Shown one piece after another: positions 9,672 to 18,403 of a stretch of DNA of 64,000 bases. The DNA is from Pseudomonas protegens (GTDB lineage Bacteria; Pseudomonadota; Gammaproteobacteria; Pseudomonadales; Pseudomonadaceae). The notes under the pieces were generated by a model. That model was not told where the DNA came from. It did not search any database and saw only the letters and a list, made by a program, of their open reading frames with translations. The stretch is from positions 2,728,001 to 2,792,000 of the forward strand of contig NZ_CP031396.1 in assembly GCF_003363755.1 (NCBI RefSeq), written 5' to 3'. The position numbers and the translations under genes are program-made. How positions within the stretch are numbered: position 1 is the stretch's first letter; each line of letters begins with the position of its first letter.

Positions 9672-10175
9672 TCAGTTGAAGCACCACACCAGCCCTTGCA
9701 TCGCCAACCAGGCAAACACGCCAGCCAGCACATCATCGAGCATGATGCCGACACCGCCATGCACATGCCGGTCGACCCAGCGAATCGGCCACGGCTTGAG
9801 AATGTCGAAGAAACGGAACATTAAAAACCCCGCCAACAGCCAGTACCAGCCCTCGGGCACCAGCCACAGGGTGATCCACATACCGACCATTTCGTCCCAG
9901 ACGATACCTTCGTGGTCATGCACCCGCAGATCGTCGGCGACCTTGCCGCACAGCCAGAAGCCGAACAGCATGGTGACGCCGAGCATCAGCCAGTAGCCCC
10001 AGTCCGGCAACATCTGCCACAGCGGGATAAAGGGTAGTGCAACCAGCGAGCCCCAGGTGCCTGGCGCCTTGGGCAAGGTGCCGGAACCAAAACCGAACGC
10101 CAGGAAATGCCAGGGATTACGCCAGACCGACGGCGGTACGAACTCCGCCGGGACCTGTTTGGGATGATCTGTCAC
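9672..10175 (-). CDS. pgpA: Phosphatidylglycerophosphatase A
   Basis: A 167-residue inner-membrane enzyme that removes phosphate from phosphatidylglycerophosphate to make phosphatidylglycerol. The start of the enzyme domain, FGFGSGTLPKAPGTWGSL, matches the family signature, and DEMVGMWITL and RFFDILKPWPI follow. The hydrophobic segments are typical. The GTG at 10175 overlaps the thiL stop as GTGA; the longer open frame lies in thiL. The pair thiL-pgpA is common in proteobacteria. Confidence 0.92.
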   Translation of the reverse strand: MTDHPKQVPAEFVPPSVWRNPWHFLAFGFGSGTLPKAPGTWGSLVALPFIPLWQMLPDWGYWLMLGVTMLFGFWLCGKVADDLRVHDHEGIVWDEMVGMWITLWLVPEGWYWLLAGFLMFRFFDILKPWPIRWVDRHVHGGVGIMLDDVLAGVFAWLAMQGLVWCFN

Positions 10176-11137
10176 GGTGTCTCCGCAAAGTGTTGATAAC
10201 CCCGAGTGCCGGGGGTGATGTCCTGGCCGCCGGCGTCCAGCAGGGTCACACCCTGCCCGGCCACCACTTGCCCCACCACCTGCACCGGCCAACCAGCCGC
10301 CAACAGCGGCGCCAGCTCGGCAGGCGGCAAGGTAAAGGCCAAGACATAGTCATCGCCGCCACTCAAGGCCGCAGCGCGGGCACCCTGTTCTCCAAGAAAG
10401 CTCAACAATGCTGGCGACAGTGGCAGTTTCTCCACCTCCACCTGCAAGGCGACCTTCGAAGCGGCCGCGATATGCCCGCAATCGGCCAGCAGGCCATCGG
10501 AGATATCCAGGGCCGAGGTGGCCTTGCCCCGCAGTGCCTGGCCCAGGGCCAATTGCGGTTGCGGTGACCAGTAGTGAGCCAGCAAGGGGGCGGCGATGCT
10601 TGCATCAGCGCTGCGCTGGCCCAGGACCAGCGGCAGGGCTCCGGCGGCATTGCCCAGCTCACCGCCGACGCACAGCAAATCACCCACACGGGCACCACTG
10701 CGGGTCAGGGCAAGGCCCGCGGGCACTCGCCCGAAGACGGTCAGGGTCAAGGTCAGCGAGCCACGAGTGGTGTCGCCACCGATCAGGCGCACGTCGCAAC
10801 TCTGGGCCATGGCGTTCAGGCCACGGGCATAGGCCTGCAGCCAATCGGCGCTTACCGTCGGCAGGGTCAGGGCAAGGGTAAAGGCCAGCGGGGTGGCGCC
10901 CATGGCAGCCAGATCGCTGACAGCCACCGCCAGGGAGCGTTGGCCTAAAAGATAGGGGTCGCAGGGATCGGCGAAATGCACACCGGCCACCAGGGTGTCG
11001 GTGGAAATCGCCAACTGCTCGCCCGAAGCAACCGCCAGCAAGGCGCAGTCGTCACCAATCCCCAGGGCAACACCCTCGCCGCCTTGAGCACAAGGCGCGG
11101 CAGCGAAGAAGTTACGGATCAGCTCAAACTCGCCCAT
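10172..11137 (-). CDS. thiL: Thiamine-monophosphate kinase
   Basis: A 321-residue ATP-dependent kinase that converts thiamine monophosphate to the active cofactor thiamine diphosphate. Seen motifs are GEFELIRNFF at the N-terminus, GIGDDCALL (metal and ATP site), DLAAMGATPLAF, and LIGGDTTRG. It lies 18 bp after nusB and overlaps pgpA. Thiamine diphosphate is the Dxs cofactor, but there is no regulatory link visible in the sequence. Confidence 0.94.
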   Translation of the reverse strand: MGEFELIRNFFAAAPCAQGGEGVALGIGDDCALLAVASGEQLAISTDTLVAGVHFADPCDPYLLGQRSLAVAVSDLAAMGATPLAFTLALTLPTVSADWLQAYARGLNAMAQSCDVRLIGGDTTRGSLTLTLTVFGRVPAGLALTRSGARVGDLLCVGGELGNAAGALPLVLGQRSADASIAAPLLAHYWSPQPQLALGQALRGKATSALDISDGLLADCGHIAAASKVALQVEVEKLPLSPALLSFLGEQGARAAALSGGDDYVLAFTLPPAELAPLLAAGWPVQVVGQVVAGQGVTLLDAGGQDITPGTRGYQHFAETP

Positions 11138-11155
11138 GGCAGCTGCAAGCGCGGT

Positions 11156-11656
11156 TCAGCGCTTGAACGCCTTCACTTCAGCTTCACGCAGGCGTGGGGC
11201 CAGCTTGTCGAGAACACCGTTGACGAACTTGTGGCCGTCGGTGGAACCGAAAACCTTGGCCAGTTCGATACCTTCGTTGATCACAACGCGGTACGGCACG
11301 TCGACGCGCTTGAGCAATTCCCAGGTGGACAGCCGCAGGACCGCCAGTTCAACCGGGTCCAGCTCATCGATGGCCAGGTCCAGGCAAGGCACGAGCGCGT
11401 TGTCGATCTCGTTCTTGTTGGCCGGAACTCCGTGCAGGATCTCCCGGAAGTAGGCGCCGTCGATGTCAGTGAAATCGTTGTCGACCCGAAACTGCGCTTC
11501 GATCTCGTTCAGCGAATGCTTGGCCATGTGCCATTGGTACAGCGCCTGGGTCGCGAGCTGACGGGCTTCGCGACGCTTGGCGCTCTTGGATGGCTTGCCG
11601 GCGTTGGCAGGCTTGGGATCGCGCGGGTTGAAACGATCGCTATCGTCGCTAATCAC
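11156..11656 (-). CDS. nusB: Transcription antitermination factor NusB
   Basis: A 166-residue all-helical protein that, with S10/NusE, binds boxA RNA and supports antitermination on rRNA operons. [21 protein letters not shown] and the C-terminal [29 protein letters not shown] are diagnostic when read in pieces. A charged extension of about 25 residues precedes the domain, as in other pseudomonads. It overlaps the upstream ribH by 4 bp, the usual ribH-nusB coupling. Confidence 0.95.
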   Translation of the reverse strand: MISDDSDRFNPRDPKPANAGKPSKSAKRREARQLATQALYQWHMAKHSLNEIEAQFRVDNDFTDIDGAYFREILHGVPANKNEIDNALVPCLDLAIDELDPVELAVLRLSTWELLKRVDVPYRVVINEGIELAKVFGSTDGHKFVNGVLDKLAPRLREAEVKAFKR

Positions 11657-12129
11657 TTGGCCTCCAACTGCGCCAGCAGGCTGACCATTTCCAGGGCGGA
11701 CAAGGCAGCTTCGGCCCCTTTGTTGCCGGCCTTGGTGCCGGAACGTTCGATAGCTTGTTCGATCGAATCAACGGTCAGCACGCCGAAGGCCACTGGCACG
11801 CCGAACTCCATGGACACCTGGGCCAGGCCCTTGGTGCATTCGCCGGCTACGTATTCGAAGTGCGGAGTACCGCCACGAATGACCGCGCCCAGGGCGATGA
11901 TCGCCGCGTATTCACCCTTCTGTGCGACTTTCTGCGCGACCAACGGAATTTCGAAGGCGCCAGGGGCACGGATGATGGTGATGTCGCTTTCGCTCACGCC
12001 ATGGCGAACCAGGGCGTCAACCGCGCCGCTGACCAGGCTTTCGACGACGAAGCTGTTGAAACGGCCGACCACCAGGGCATAGCGGCCTTTAGGGGCGATG
12101 AAGGTACCTTCGATGGTCTTCAGGGTCAT
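11653..12129 (-). CDS. ribH: 6,7-dimethyl-8-ribityllumazine synthase
   Basis: A 158-residue enzyme that condenses 5-amino-6-ribitylaminouracil with dihydroxybutanone phosphate in the next-to-last riboflavin step. It shows [30 protein letters not shown], and the catalytic loop [19 protein letters not shown] with its conserved histidine. It is the first gene of a ribH-nusB-thiL-pgpA set of overlapping frames. Confidence 0.95.
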   Translation of the reverse strand: MTLKTIEGTFIAPKGRYALVVGRFNSFVVESLVSGAVDALVRHGVSESDITIIRAPGAFEIPLVAQKVAQKGEYAAIIALGAVIRGGTPHFEYVAGECTKGLAQVSMEFGVPVAFGVLTVDSIEQAIERSGTKAGNKGAEAALSALEMVSLLAQLEAK

Positions 12130-12152
12130 TCGACAAATCTCTTAAAGAGCCA

Positions 12153-12173
12153 GAGCGTGTCTAGCACACGCTC
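12153..12173 (-). repeat. Hairpin in the ribBX-ribH gap
   Basis: GAGCGTGT-CTAGC-ACACGCTC forms an 8-bp stem with a 5-base loop in the 91-bp gap. No T-run follows on the minus strand, so it may be an attenuator or a weak terminator. A second palindrome, AAGCCGG/CCGGCTT, sits against the ribBX stop near 12202-12220. No FMN-riboswitch core was seen here. Confidence 0.35.
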
Positions 12174-12220
12174 TTCAGTGATATTTGAACCGCGAATTTC
12201 AAGCCGGAAACGACCGGCTT

Positions 12221-13312
12221 TTATTCGGAGGGCACGTATTCTACAACTTCCAGGTCGAAACCGGATATCGCATTAAACTTCATCGGCGCACTCATCAGGC
12301 GCATTTTACGTACGCCCAGATCGCGAAGGATCTGCGAACCGGCACCGACGATGCTGTAGGTGGTGGGTTTCTTCACCGGCTGGTGTTCCGCGGTTTCACG
12401 GATGTGCGCCAGCAGTACATCGCCATCCAGCGGGTGACCCAACAACAGCACCACGCCACTGCCGGCCTCGGCCACTTTGACCATGGCCGCGCGCAGGCTC
12501 CAGCGGCCCGGCTGCTTGACCATCAGCAAGTCGCGCAGCGGGTCCATGTTATGCACGCGCACCAGGGTCGGCTCTTCAGCACAGATATCGCCCAGGGTCA
12601 GGGCCATGTGCACGTCGCCTTCCACCGAATCACGATAGGTCACCAGATTGAACTGGCCCAGTTCGCTGTCCAGGGGCTGCTCGGCAATCCGCTGAACGGT
12701 ACGTTCGTGGATCATCCGGTAGTGAATCAGGTCGGCGATGGTGCCGATCTTGATGTTGTGCTCGGCGGCGAAGGCTTCCAGTTCGGTACGACGGGACATG
12801 GTGCCGTCGTCGTTCATCACTTCGCAGATCACCCCGCTTGGCTCGAAACCGGCCATGCGCGCCAGGTCGCAGGCGGCTTCGGTGTGGCCGGCACGGGCCA
12901 GGGTACCGCCGGGTTGGGCCATCAGCGGGAAGATGTGACCCGGGCTGACGATGTCCTCGGGCTTGGCGTCCTTGGCCGCTGCCGCTTGTACGGTACGCGC
13001 ACGGTCAGCGGCAGAGATGCCGGTGGTCACGCCTTCGGTGGCCTCGATGGAGACGGTGAACTTGGTGCCGAAGCCGGAACCGTTGCGCGGCGCCATCAGC
13101 GGCAGCTTGAGCAGCTCGCAGCGCTCGCGGCTCATGGGCATGCAGATCAGGCCACGGGCGTGCTTGGCCATGAAGTTGATGTGCTCGGCCTTGCAGCACT
13201 CGGCGGCCATGATCAGGTCGCCTTCGTTCTCGCGGTCTTCGTCATCCATGAGGATGACCATCTTGCCTTGGCGGATGTCTTCAACCAGTTCTTCGATGCT
13301 GTTGAGCGCCAC
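12221..13312 (-). CDS. ribB: Dihydroxybutanone phosphate synthase with degenerate GTP cyclohydrolase II domain (RibBX type)
   Basis: A 363-residue protein. Residues 1-200 are an intact DHBP synthase: VILMDDEDRENEGDLIMAAE, the GLICMPMS segment, the SIEA-TGIS-DRA region, and HTEAACDLARMAG. It makes the four-carbon unit for RibH. Residues from about 205 have the fold of GTP cyclohydrolase II, but the zinc-cysteine block is replaced by LVRVHNMDPLRDLLMVKQPG and has no cysteines, so that activity is very likely lost. This matches the RibBX variant described for proteobacteria. The GTG at 13312 follows an AAGGGGG ribosome site. Confidence 0.9.
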   Translation of the reverse strand: MALNSIEELVEDIRQGKMVILMDDEDRENEGDLIMAAECCKAEHINFMAKHARGLICMPMSRERCELLKLPLMAPRNGSGFGTKFTVSIEATEGVTTGISAADRARTVQAAAAKDAKPEDIVSPGHIFPLMAQPGGTLARAGHTEAACDLARMAGFEPSGVICEVMNDDGTMSRRTELEAFAAEHNIKIGTIADLIHYRMIHERTVQRIAEQPLDSELGQFNLVTYRDSVEGDVHMALTLGDICAEEPTLVRVHNMDPLRDLLMVKQPGRWSLRAAMVKVAEAGSGVVLLLGHPLDGDVLLAHIRETAEHQPVKKPTTYSIVGAGSQILRDLGVRKMRLMSAPMKFNAISGFDLEVVEYVPSE

Positions 13313-13328
13313 GCGGCACCCCCTTGAG

Positions 13329-13994
13329 TCAGGATTTGAGATAGCCGTTAGCGGCCAGAAAACTTTCGGTAATGCTGCTGCCGGTGGTGGCTTCGGCCGC
13401 CTTGTCACCCAACAGCAGGCGTTCCAGGTAGCGCGCCAGCAGGTCGACCTCGAGGTTGACCTGCCGACCCGGCCGGTAGTCGGCCATGATGGTTTCCGCC
13501 AGGGTGTGGGGCACGATGGTCAGCTCGAACTCGGCGCCATTGACCGCGTTGACCGTCAGGCTGGTGCCGTCGACGGTGATCGAGCCTTTATGGGCGATGT
13601 ACTTGGCCAGTTCTTTCGGTGCGCGGATACGGAACTGAATGGCCCGGGCATTTTCTTCCCGCGCCACCACTTCGCCGACACCGTCGACGTGACCGCTGAC
13701 CAGGTGACCGCCCAGGCGGGTGGTCGGGGTCAGGGCTTTCTCCAGGTTGACCCGGCTGCCGGCCTTCAACTGATGGAAGGCCGTGCAATCGAGGGTCTCA
13801 CGGCTGACATCGGCCCAGAAACCGTCACCCGGCAACTCGACTGCGGTCAGGCAGACGCCGTTCACCGCGATGCTGTCGCCCAGTTTGACGTCGGCCAGAT
13901 CAAGCTTGCCGGTTTCTACATAGACCCGCACATCTCCGCCTTTTGGGGTCAATGCGCGAATGCTGCCGATGGATTCGATGATGCCGGTGAACAT
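13329..13994 (-). CDS. ribE: Riboflavin synthase alpha subunit
   Basis: A 221-residue enzyme that dismutates two 6,7-dimethyl-8-ribityllumazine molecules to riboflavin. It begins with the near-invariant MFTGIIESIGSI and has the internal duplication of lumazine-binding domains: LGDSIAVNGVCLTAV in the first and GSITVDGTSLTVNAV in the second. It lies 17 bp upstream of ribBX on the same strand and downstream of ribD. Confidence 0.95.
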   Translation of the reverse strand: MFTGIIESIGSIRALTPKGGDVRVYVETGKLDLADVKLGDSIAVNGVCLTAVELPGDGFWADVSRETLDCTAFHQLKAGSRVNLEKALTPTTRLGGHLVSGHVDGVGEVVAREENARAIQFRIRAPKELAKYIAHKGSITVDGTSLTVNAVNGAEFELTIVPHTLAETIMADYRPGRQVNLEVDLLARYLERLLLGDKAAEATTGSSITESFLAANGYLKS

Positions 13995-14041
13995 GGAGTC
14001 CTCCTCGAGAACAGGGCCGCCGGGTAGGCGAAAGTCGGGAA

Positions 14042-15175
14042 TTATACGCTCGCTGGCGGGGTCGGGATGGCAGTGACTCGCCAGTCATCGCCCACTGCAC
14101 GCATTTCAATGATCTTGAGCAACGGTGCCTCGCTCATCTGCGCCAGCGGCCAGTCCAGCAACGGCCGCGCCGAGGAACCGAGGAACTTGCCGGCGACGAA
14201 GATCTGGTACTCGTCCACCAGCCCCTGCTGGGCAAAGGCTCCCGCCAGCCGCGGGCCGGCTTCCACCAGCACTTCATTGACGCCACGGGCGGCCAGCTCC
14301 AACAGCAAGCGATGCAGGTCGACCTGGCCATCGGGGCCGGGAACGATCAGGCACTCCGGGCCGTTGGCATATTGCTCTTCCACGGCCGCACAGGTGGCCA
14401 CCAACACCGGTCCGGCCTTGAAGAACGGCGCGTCGAGAGGCACCCGCAAACGGCCATCGATCAACACCCGCAGCGGTGGGCGACTCATGGCCAGGGCAGT
14501 CTGCTCAGGGTCCAGGCCCAGCTCAGCGGCGCGCACGGTCAGCCGGGCGTCATCCGCCAGCACTGTGTCGGCACCGGTCAGCACCACCGAAGATTCGGCC
14601 CGCAGACGCTGCACCGCGGAGCGGGCAGCAGGCCCGGTAATCCATTGGCTCTCGCCACTGGCCATGGCAGTGCGACCGTCGAGACTCATCGCCAGCTTGA
14701 CCCGCACATAAGGCAGGCCGTGCTCCATGCGTTTCAGGAAACCCTTGTTGATCCCCCGGGCCTCGGCTTCCAGCACTCCGCTGTGGGTGTCGATGCCGGC
14801 CTGGGCCAGACGCTGCAAGCCGCGCCCGGCCACTTCCGGGTTCGGGTCCTGCATCGCCGCAACCACCCGCGCCACCCCGGCATTGACCAGGGCATCGGCG
14901 CAAGGCGGTGTGCGGCCGTGATGGCTGCAAGGCTCGAGAGTCACATAGGCCGTGGCGCCACGGGCCAGTTCCCCGGCGGCACGCAGGGCATGGACTTCAG
15001 CGTGGGGTTCACCAGCCCGCACATGCCAGCCTTCGCCTACCACCTGGCCGTCGCGAACGATGACACAGCCGACGCGGGGGTTGGGATGGGTGGAATACCG
15101 GCCCTTGCGCGCCAGTTCCAGGGCACGGGCCATGTAGTGCGCGTCGAGTACCGCTTGCTCCGGGGACAGGCTCAT
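14042..15175 (-). CDS. ribD: Bifunctional riboflavin deaminase/reductase
   Basis: A 377-residue two-domain enzyme catalysing the second and third riboflavin steps. The N-terminal deaminase (about 10-150) has the zinc site [11 protein letters not shown] and [18 protein letters not shown]. The C-terminal reductase (about 155-370) has [24 protein letters not shown] and [14 protein letters not shown]. Its ATG overlaps the nrdR stop. The order nrdR-ribD-ribE-ribBX-ribH-nusB is the classic gammaproteobacterial arrangement. Confidence 0.95.
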   Translation of the reverse strand: MSLSPEQAVLDAHYMARALELARKGRYSTHPNPRVGCVIVRDGQVVGEGWHVRAGEPHAEVHALRAAGELARGATAYVTLEPCSHHGRTPPCADALVNAGVARVVAAMQDPNPEVAGRGLQRLAQAGIDTHSGVLEAEARGINKGFLKRMEHGLPYVRVKLAMSLDGRTAMASGESQWITGPAARSAVQRLRAESSVVLTGADTVLADDARLTVRAAELGLDPEQTALAMSRPPLRVLIDGRLRVPLDAPFFKAGPVLVATCAAVEEQYANGPECLIVPGPDGQVDLHRLLLELAARGVNEVLVEAGPRLAGAFAQQGLVDEYQIFVAGKFLGSSARPLLDWPLAQMSEAPLLKIIEMRAVGDDWRVTAIPTPPASV

Positions 15176-15636
15176 TGCTTGGCCGGCTCGCGGGCGAGAC
15201 GGTCGATCTCTTCGCGGAATTCGTTGAGGTCCTGGAAACGTCGATAGACCGAAGCGAAACGGATATAGGCGACTTCATCGAGCTTCTGCAGCTCGGTCAT
15301 CACCAGTTCACCCACGACCAGGGATTTGACTTCGCGCTCACCAGTGGCCCGCAGCTTATGCTTGATGTGCACCAGCGCCGCCTCCAGACGCTCGACACTG
15401 ACCGGGCGTTTTTCCAGGGCGCGCTGCATACCGGCGCGCAGTTTTTCTTCGTCGAAGGGCTGACGGCTGCCGTCAGTCTTGATCAGGCGCGGCATCACCA
15501 GTTCGGCAGTTTCGAAGGTGGTGAAACGTTCACCACAGGCCAGGCATTCACGCCGGCGGCGCACCTGTTCGCCCTCGGCGACCAGACGCGAGTCGATGAC
15601 CTTGGTGTCGTTGGCACCGCAGAAGGGACAGTGCAT
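15172..15636 (-). CDS. nrdR: Transcriptional repressor NrdR
   Basis: A 154-residue regulator that senses ATP/dATP and represses ribonucleotide reductase genes. The N-terminal zinc ribbon [17 protein letters not shown] ... [12 protein letters not shown] carries four cysteines, and the rest is an ATP-cone domain. The open frame reaches 15693, but the ATG at 15636 gives the exact family length and start. First gene of the rib cluster. Confidence 0.95.
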   Translation of the reverse strand: MHCPFCGANDTKVIDSRLVAEGEQVRRRRECLACGERFTTFETAELVMPRLIKTDGSRQPFDEEKLRAGMQRALEKRPVSVERLEAALVHIKHKLRATGEREVKSLVVGELVMTELQKLDEVAYIRFASVYRRFQDLNEFREEIDRLAREPAKQ

Positions 15637-15765
15637 GGTGGCAGGCAACAAAAAAAGGGAGGGCCATGGTAGCGCATCCCACTGGCAAGACAAGCCATAG
15701 CCTTTACGGTATACAGACCGACTATTATGTTTCGCACATGGACATTCGCCTTGTTGGAGCTTCAG

Positions 15766-16224
15766 ATGCCGCTCAGACCGCTCGTTTTGCTCAGTCTCGT
15801 CAGCCTGCTGGTCGCTTGCAGCAGCGATGCCCCAAAACCTGCGGCCCCCTCTTCTTCACAGCAACAGACCACGCAAAAAAATCAGGAACCTGCCGATCTT
15901 GGGCCCTTGCCGGCCTACCAGCGCGAACTGAGCGGTACCCTCGACGGGGTGCCGGCCGGCGCCAACGTCGAACTGGCGCTGTTGGTAATCGATGAGCGCG
16001 GCCGTCCGCAACGCTTGCTGGCCAGCAACAACTTGACCGGTACCAACCAGGCCCTGCCCTTTCGCCTGCGTTTCGCTCCCGACGCCTTCCCCGCCGGCGC
16101 CCGGGTCGAACTGCGCGGCCGCGCCAGCCAATCCGGCCAGTTGATCCTGCACCTGCCGGCAGTACGCATCGACCAACCCACCACCCAGGCCCTGGGACCA
16201 CTGCAATTCGTCAAAGCCCCATGA
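15766..16224 (+). CDS. YbaY-family lipoprotein
   Basis: A 152-residue putative lipoprotein. The ATG at 15766 has GGAG just upstream and starts a hydrophobic signal ([18 protein letters not shown]) ending in a lipobox, LVAC, so the mature protein would begin at Cys18. A serine/glutamine-rich linker is followed by a beta-rich domain with [25 protein letters not shown] and [13 protein letters not shown], like the YbaY/DUF4426-style type III lipoproteins. Function is unknown. An upstream in-frame ATG at 15727 would bury the signal. It overlaps the methyltransferase start by 4 bp. Confidence 0.75.
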   Translation: MPLRPLVLLSLVSLLVACSSDAPKPAAPSSSQQQTTQKNQEPADLGPLPAYQRELSGTLDGVPAGANVELALLVIDERGRPQRLLASNNLTGTNQALPFRLRFAPDAFPAGARVELRGRASQSGQLILHLPAVRIDQPTTQALGPLQFVKAP

Positions 16225-16931
16225 AGGTACCGCTCGACCTGCAAGACGCCCTCAGCGAGCTGCTGGGTGATGCGCAACTGGTGGCCTGCGAGCTGCCCGA
16301 CACGCGCCTGAAACTCTGGCTGATCGACGCCCAGAACATGGACCGCGCCTTCACCCCGGAAGAAACCCGACGCATTCTCCATGAACCGCCTTACTGGAGT
16401 TTCTGCTGGGCCAGCGGCCTGGCCCTGGCCCGCTACCTGGCCGAACACCCGCACTGGGTGCAAGGCAAGCGGGTGCTGGACTTCGGTGCCGGCTCCGGGG
16501 TGGCGGCGATTGCCGCGGCCAAGGCTGGTGCCCTGGAAGTGGTGGCTTGCGACCTCGACCCACTGGCCATCGCCGCCTGCCGGGCCAACGCTGCACTCAA
16601 CGACGTTGAGCTGAGCTATTCAACGGACTTTTTCGCCGAGGCTGATCGCTTCGACCTGATCCTGGTGGCGGACGTGCTCTATGACCGAGCCAACCTGCCG
16701 CTGCTGGATGAATTCCTCAGCCGCGGCCGCGAAGCCCTGGTGGCGGATTCCCGGGTCAGGGACTTCCAGCACCCGCTGTATCAGCGCCTGGAAATGCTCA
16801 ACGCCCTGACGCTGCCTGACCTGGCCGAGCCTTGGGAGTTTCGCAATGTGAGCCTGTATCACGCGCAGCGGCCATTCACCGGCGACCCGGCTGCCACGGG
16901 CAATAGCGATCTACTTCGCGCAACTTTATAG
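16221..16931 (+). CDS. Class I SAM-dependent methyltransferase, protein-lysine type
   Basis: A 236-residue cytoplasmic protein with the SAM-binding motif VLDFGAGSGVAAIAAAKAGA, an acidic end of beta-2 (VVACDLDPLAI), and FDLILVADVLYDRANLP, a DxxY-like motif typical of the METTL20/COG3897 group that methylates protein lysines. The upstream HEPPYWSFCWASGLALARYL segment is also typical of that group. The substrate is not visible. It is translationally coupled to the YbaY-like lipoprotein gene. Confidence 0.75.
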   Translation: MKVPLDLQDALSELLGDAQLVACELPDTRLKLWLIDAQNMDRAFTPEETRRILHEPPYWSFCWASGLALARYLAEHPHWVQGKRVLDFGAGSGVAAIAAAKAGALEVVACDLDPLAIAACRANAALNDVELSYSTDFFAEADRFDLILVADVLYDRANLPLLDEFLSRGREALVADSRVRDFQHPLYQRLEMLNALTLPDLAEPWEFRNVSLYHAQRPFTGDPAATGNSDLLRATL

Positions 16932-16962
16932 TGGTTCCATTCCCGCTTATTCGAGATACCCC

Positions 16963-17835
16963 ATGAGTCAGGACACGCCGTATATCTTCGACGCCCGCAC
17001 CGCTGATTTCGACCAGTCGGTGATCGAGAATTCCTTCCACAAACCGGTCCTGGTGGACTTCTGGGCAGAATGGTGCGCGCCCTGCAAGGCGCTGATGCCG
17101 ATGCTGCAACAGATCGCCGAGAGCTATCAGGGCGAGTTGCTGCTGGCCAAGGTCAACTGCGATATCGAGCAGGACATCGTCGCCCGCTTCGGCATCCGCA
17201 GCCTGCCCACCGTGGTGCTGTTCAAGGACGGTCAACCGGTGGACGGCTTTGCCGGCGCACAACCGGAATCCGCAGTACGGGCGATGCTCGAACCCCATGT
17301 GCAGATGCCGCCACCCCCTGCCGCCGACCCGCTGGAGCAGGCCGAAGCCTTGTTCAGCGACGGCCGGATCGGCGACGCCGAGGCCCTCCTCAAAGTGCTG
17401 CTGGGGGAAGACAACAGCAACGCCAAGGCCCTGATTCTCTACGCCCGCTGCCTGGCCGAGCGCGGCGAACTGGGCGAAGCCCAGACCGTGCTCGACGCGG
17501 TCAAGAACGATGAACACAAGGCCGCCCTGGCCGGTGCCAAGGCGCAGATCACCTTCCTCAAGCAGGCCGCGGACCTGCCGGATGCCGCCGACCTCAAGGC
17601 GCGCCTGGCCAAGGACCCGCTGGATGACGAGGCAACCTACCAGCTGTCGATCCAGCAACTGGCCCGCCAGCAATACGAAGCGGCGCTGGAAGCCTTGCTC
17701 AAACTCTTCATGCGCAACCGCAGCTACAACGAAGGCATTGCCCACAAGACCCTGCTGCAAGTTTTCGACCTGTTGGGCAACGATCACCCATTGGTGACCG
17801 CGTATCGCCGCAAACTGTTCGCCGCGCTGTACTGA
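16963..17835 (+). CDS. cnoX: Thioredoxin/TPR chaperone CnoX (YbbN)
   Basis: A 290-residue protein with an N-terminal thioredoxin fold and a C-terminal TPR region (about 125-290). The active site WCAPC has both cysteines (C38 and C41), unlike E. coli CnoX which lacks one, so it may keep redox activity. FGIRSLPTVVLFKDGQPVDGF carries the cis-proline. YbbN-type proteins protect proteins from oxidation and pass clients to GroEL/DnaK. Length and domain order match. Confidence 0.88.
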   Translation: MSQDTPYIFDARTADFDQSVIENSFHKPVLVDFWAEWCAPCKALMPMLQQIAESYQGELLLAKVNCDIEQDIVARFGIRSLPTVVLFKDGQPVDGFAGAQPESAVRAMLEPHVQMPPPPAADPLEQAEALFSDGRIGDAEALLKVLLGEDNSNAKALILYARCLAERGELGEAQTVLDAVKNDEHKAALAGAKAQITFLKQAADLPDAADLKARLAKDPLDDEATYQLSIQQLARQQYEAALEALLKLFMRNRSYNEGIAHKTLLQVFDLLGNDHPLVTAYRRKLFAALY

Positions 17836-17852
17836 GACTGATCTGCCGGCTG

Positions 17853-17926
17853 ATGGAGGAGCTGGCTTGCCAGCGAAAGGGTTCTGACAGACAGAACCCA
17901 TTGGCCAGCAAGCTGGCTCCTACAGG
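17853..17926. repeat. REP-like inverted repeat pair
   Basis: Two head-to-head copies of a Pseudomonas REP-type palindrome flank a short spacer. The left copy reads GGAGGAGCTGGCTTGCCAGC and the right copy GCCAGCAAGCTGGCTCCTAC. The inner GGGTTCTG/CAGAACCC also pair, so the whole stretch can form one long stem. It lies between convergent genes, the usual site for REP elements. Confidence 0.75.
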
Positions 17927-17927
17927 A

Positions 17928-18269
17928 TCATTGCACCCAGCTGTAGAGCGGCGTATCGGCGCCGCTGATCACCTTGACCTCGGCGCAGTGGCGCAAGCGC
18001 ACCAGCAAACGCTTGCCCGCCGCCGCGCTGCCGGTCAGCCCCTGCAACTGCTCCAGCAACTCGGGCCCGCTGATCTGGCCCGCCTTGCGCAACAGATCCT
18101 TGGCGGTCTGCCACAACGCATCGTCCTGACTGGCCGGCCGGGTAGCTACCGCGACACTTTCAGGCTTGGCCGCCTGCAACTGCGCGCCCAGTTGCGCCCA
18201 ATCGCCTTCGTCCAGTTCCAGGGTCAAATCCACCGGCCAATCGCCGATGCTTCCACGAATCCGCAACAT
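17928..18269 (-). CDS. Conserved hypothetical protein
   Basis: A 113-residue, probably cytoplasmic protein with no signal or membrane segment. It starts MLRIRGSIGDWPVDLTLELD and ends with RLRHCAEVKVISGADTPLYSWVQ. The middle is helix-rich (LWQTAKDLLRKAGQISGPELLEQLQG). I do not recognise a family. The ATG at 18269 is chosen over the longer frame because the added residues look random. It diverges from the zinc operon. Confidence 0.65.
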   Translation of the reverse strand: MLRIRGSIGDWPVDLTLELDEGDWAQLGAQLQAAKPESVAVATRPASQDDALWQTAKDLLRKAGQISGPELLEQLQGLTGSAAAGKRLLVRLRHCAEVKVISGADTPLYSWVQ

Positions 18270-18353
18270 CGCTGTGCTCCCACATTTTTCTGACGAGCAT
18301 GCTCCCACGCGTCTTGCGCAACGCCAAGCAGGCGGTCAAACTCTGCGGCCTAT

Positions 18354-18373
18354 TGTTATAAGATCACATAACA
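18354..18373. promoter_or_regulatory. Zur-box operator
   Basis: TGTTATA-AGATCA-CATAACA is a dyad with perfect TGTTAT/ATAACA arms and closely resembles the Zur consensus of gammaproteobacteria (TGTTATA..TATAACA). It sits 30 bp before the ZrgA-like gene, whose histidine-rich product fits zinc. Zinc-loaded Zur would repress the operon. Confidence 0.72.
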
Positions 18374-18403
18374 TTTATTTCATCTTCGCCCTGGAGACTT
18401 GCT

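Noticed and set aside
12130-12220. FMN riboswitch in the rib cluster
   Set aside because: The gap is only 91 bp with simple stems; no RFN-element core was seen here or before ribD or ribE.
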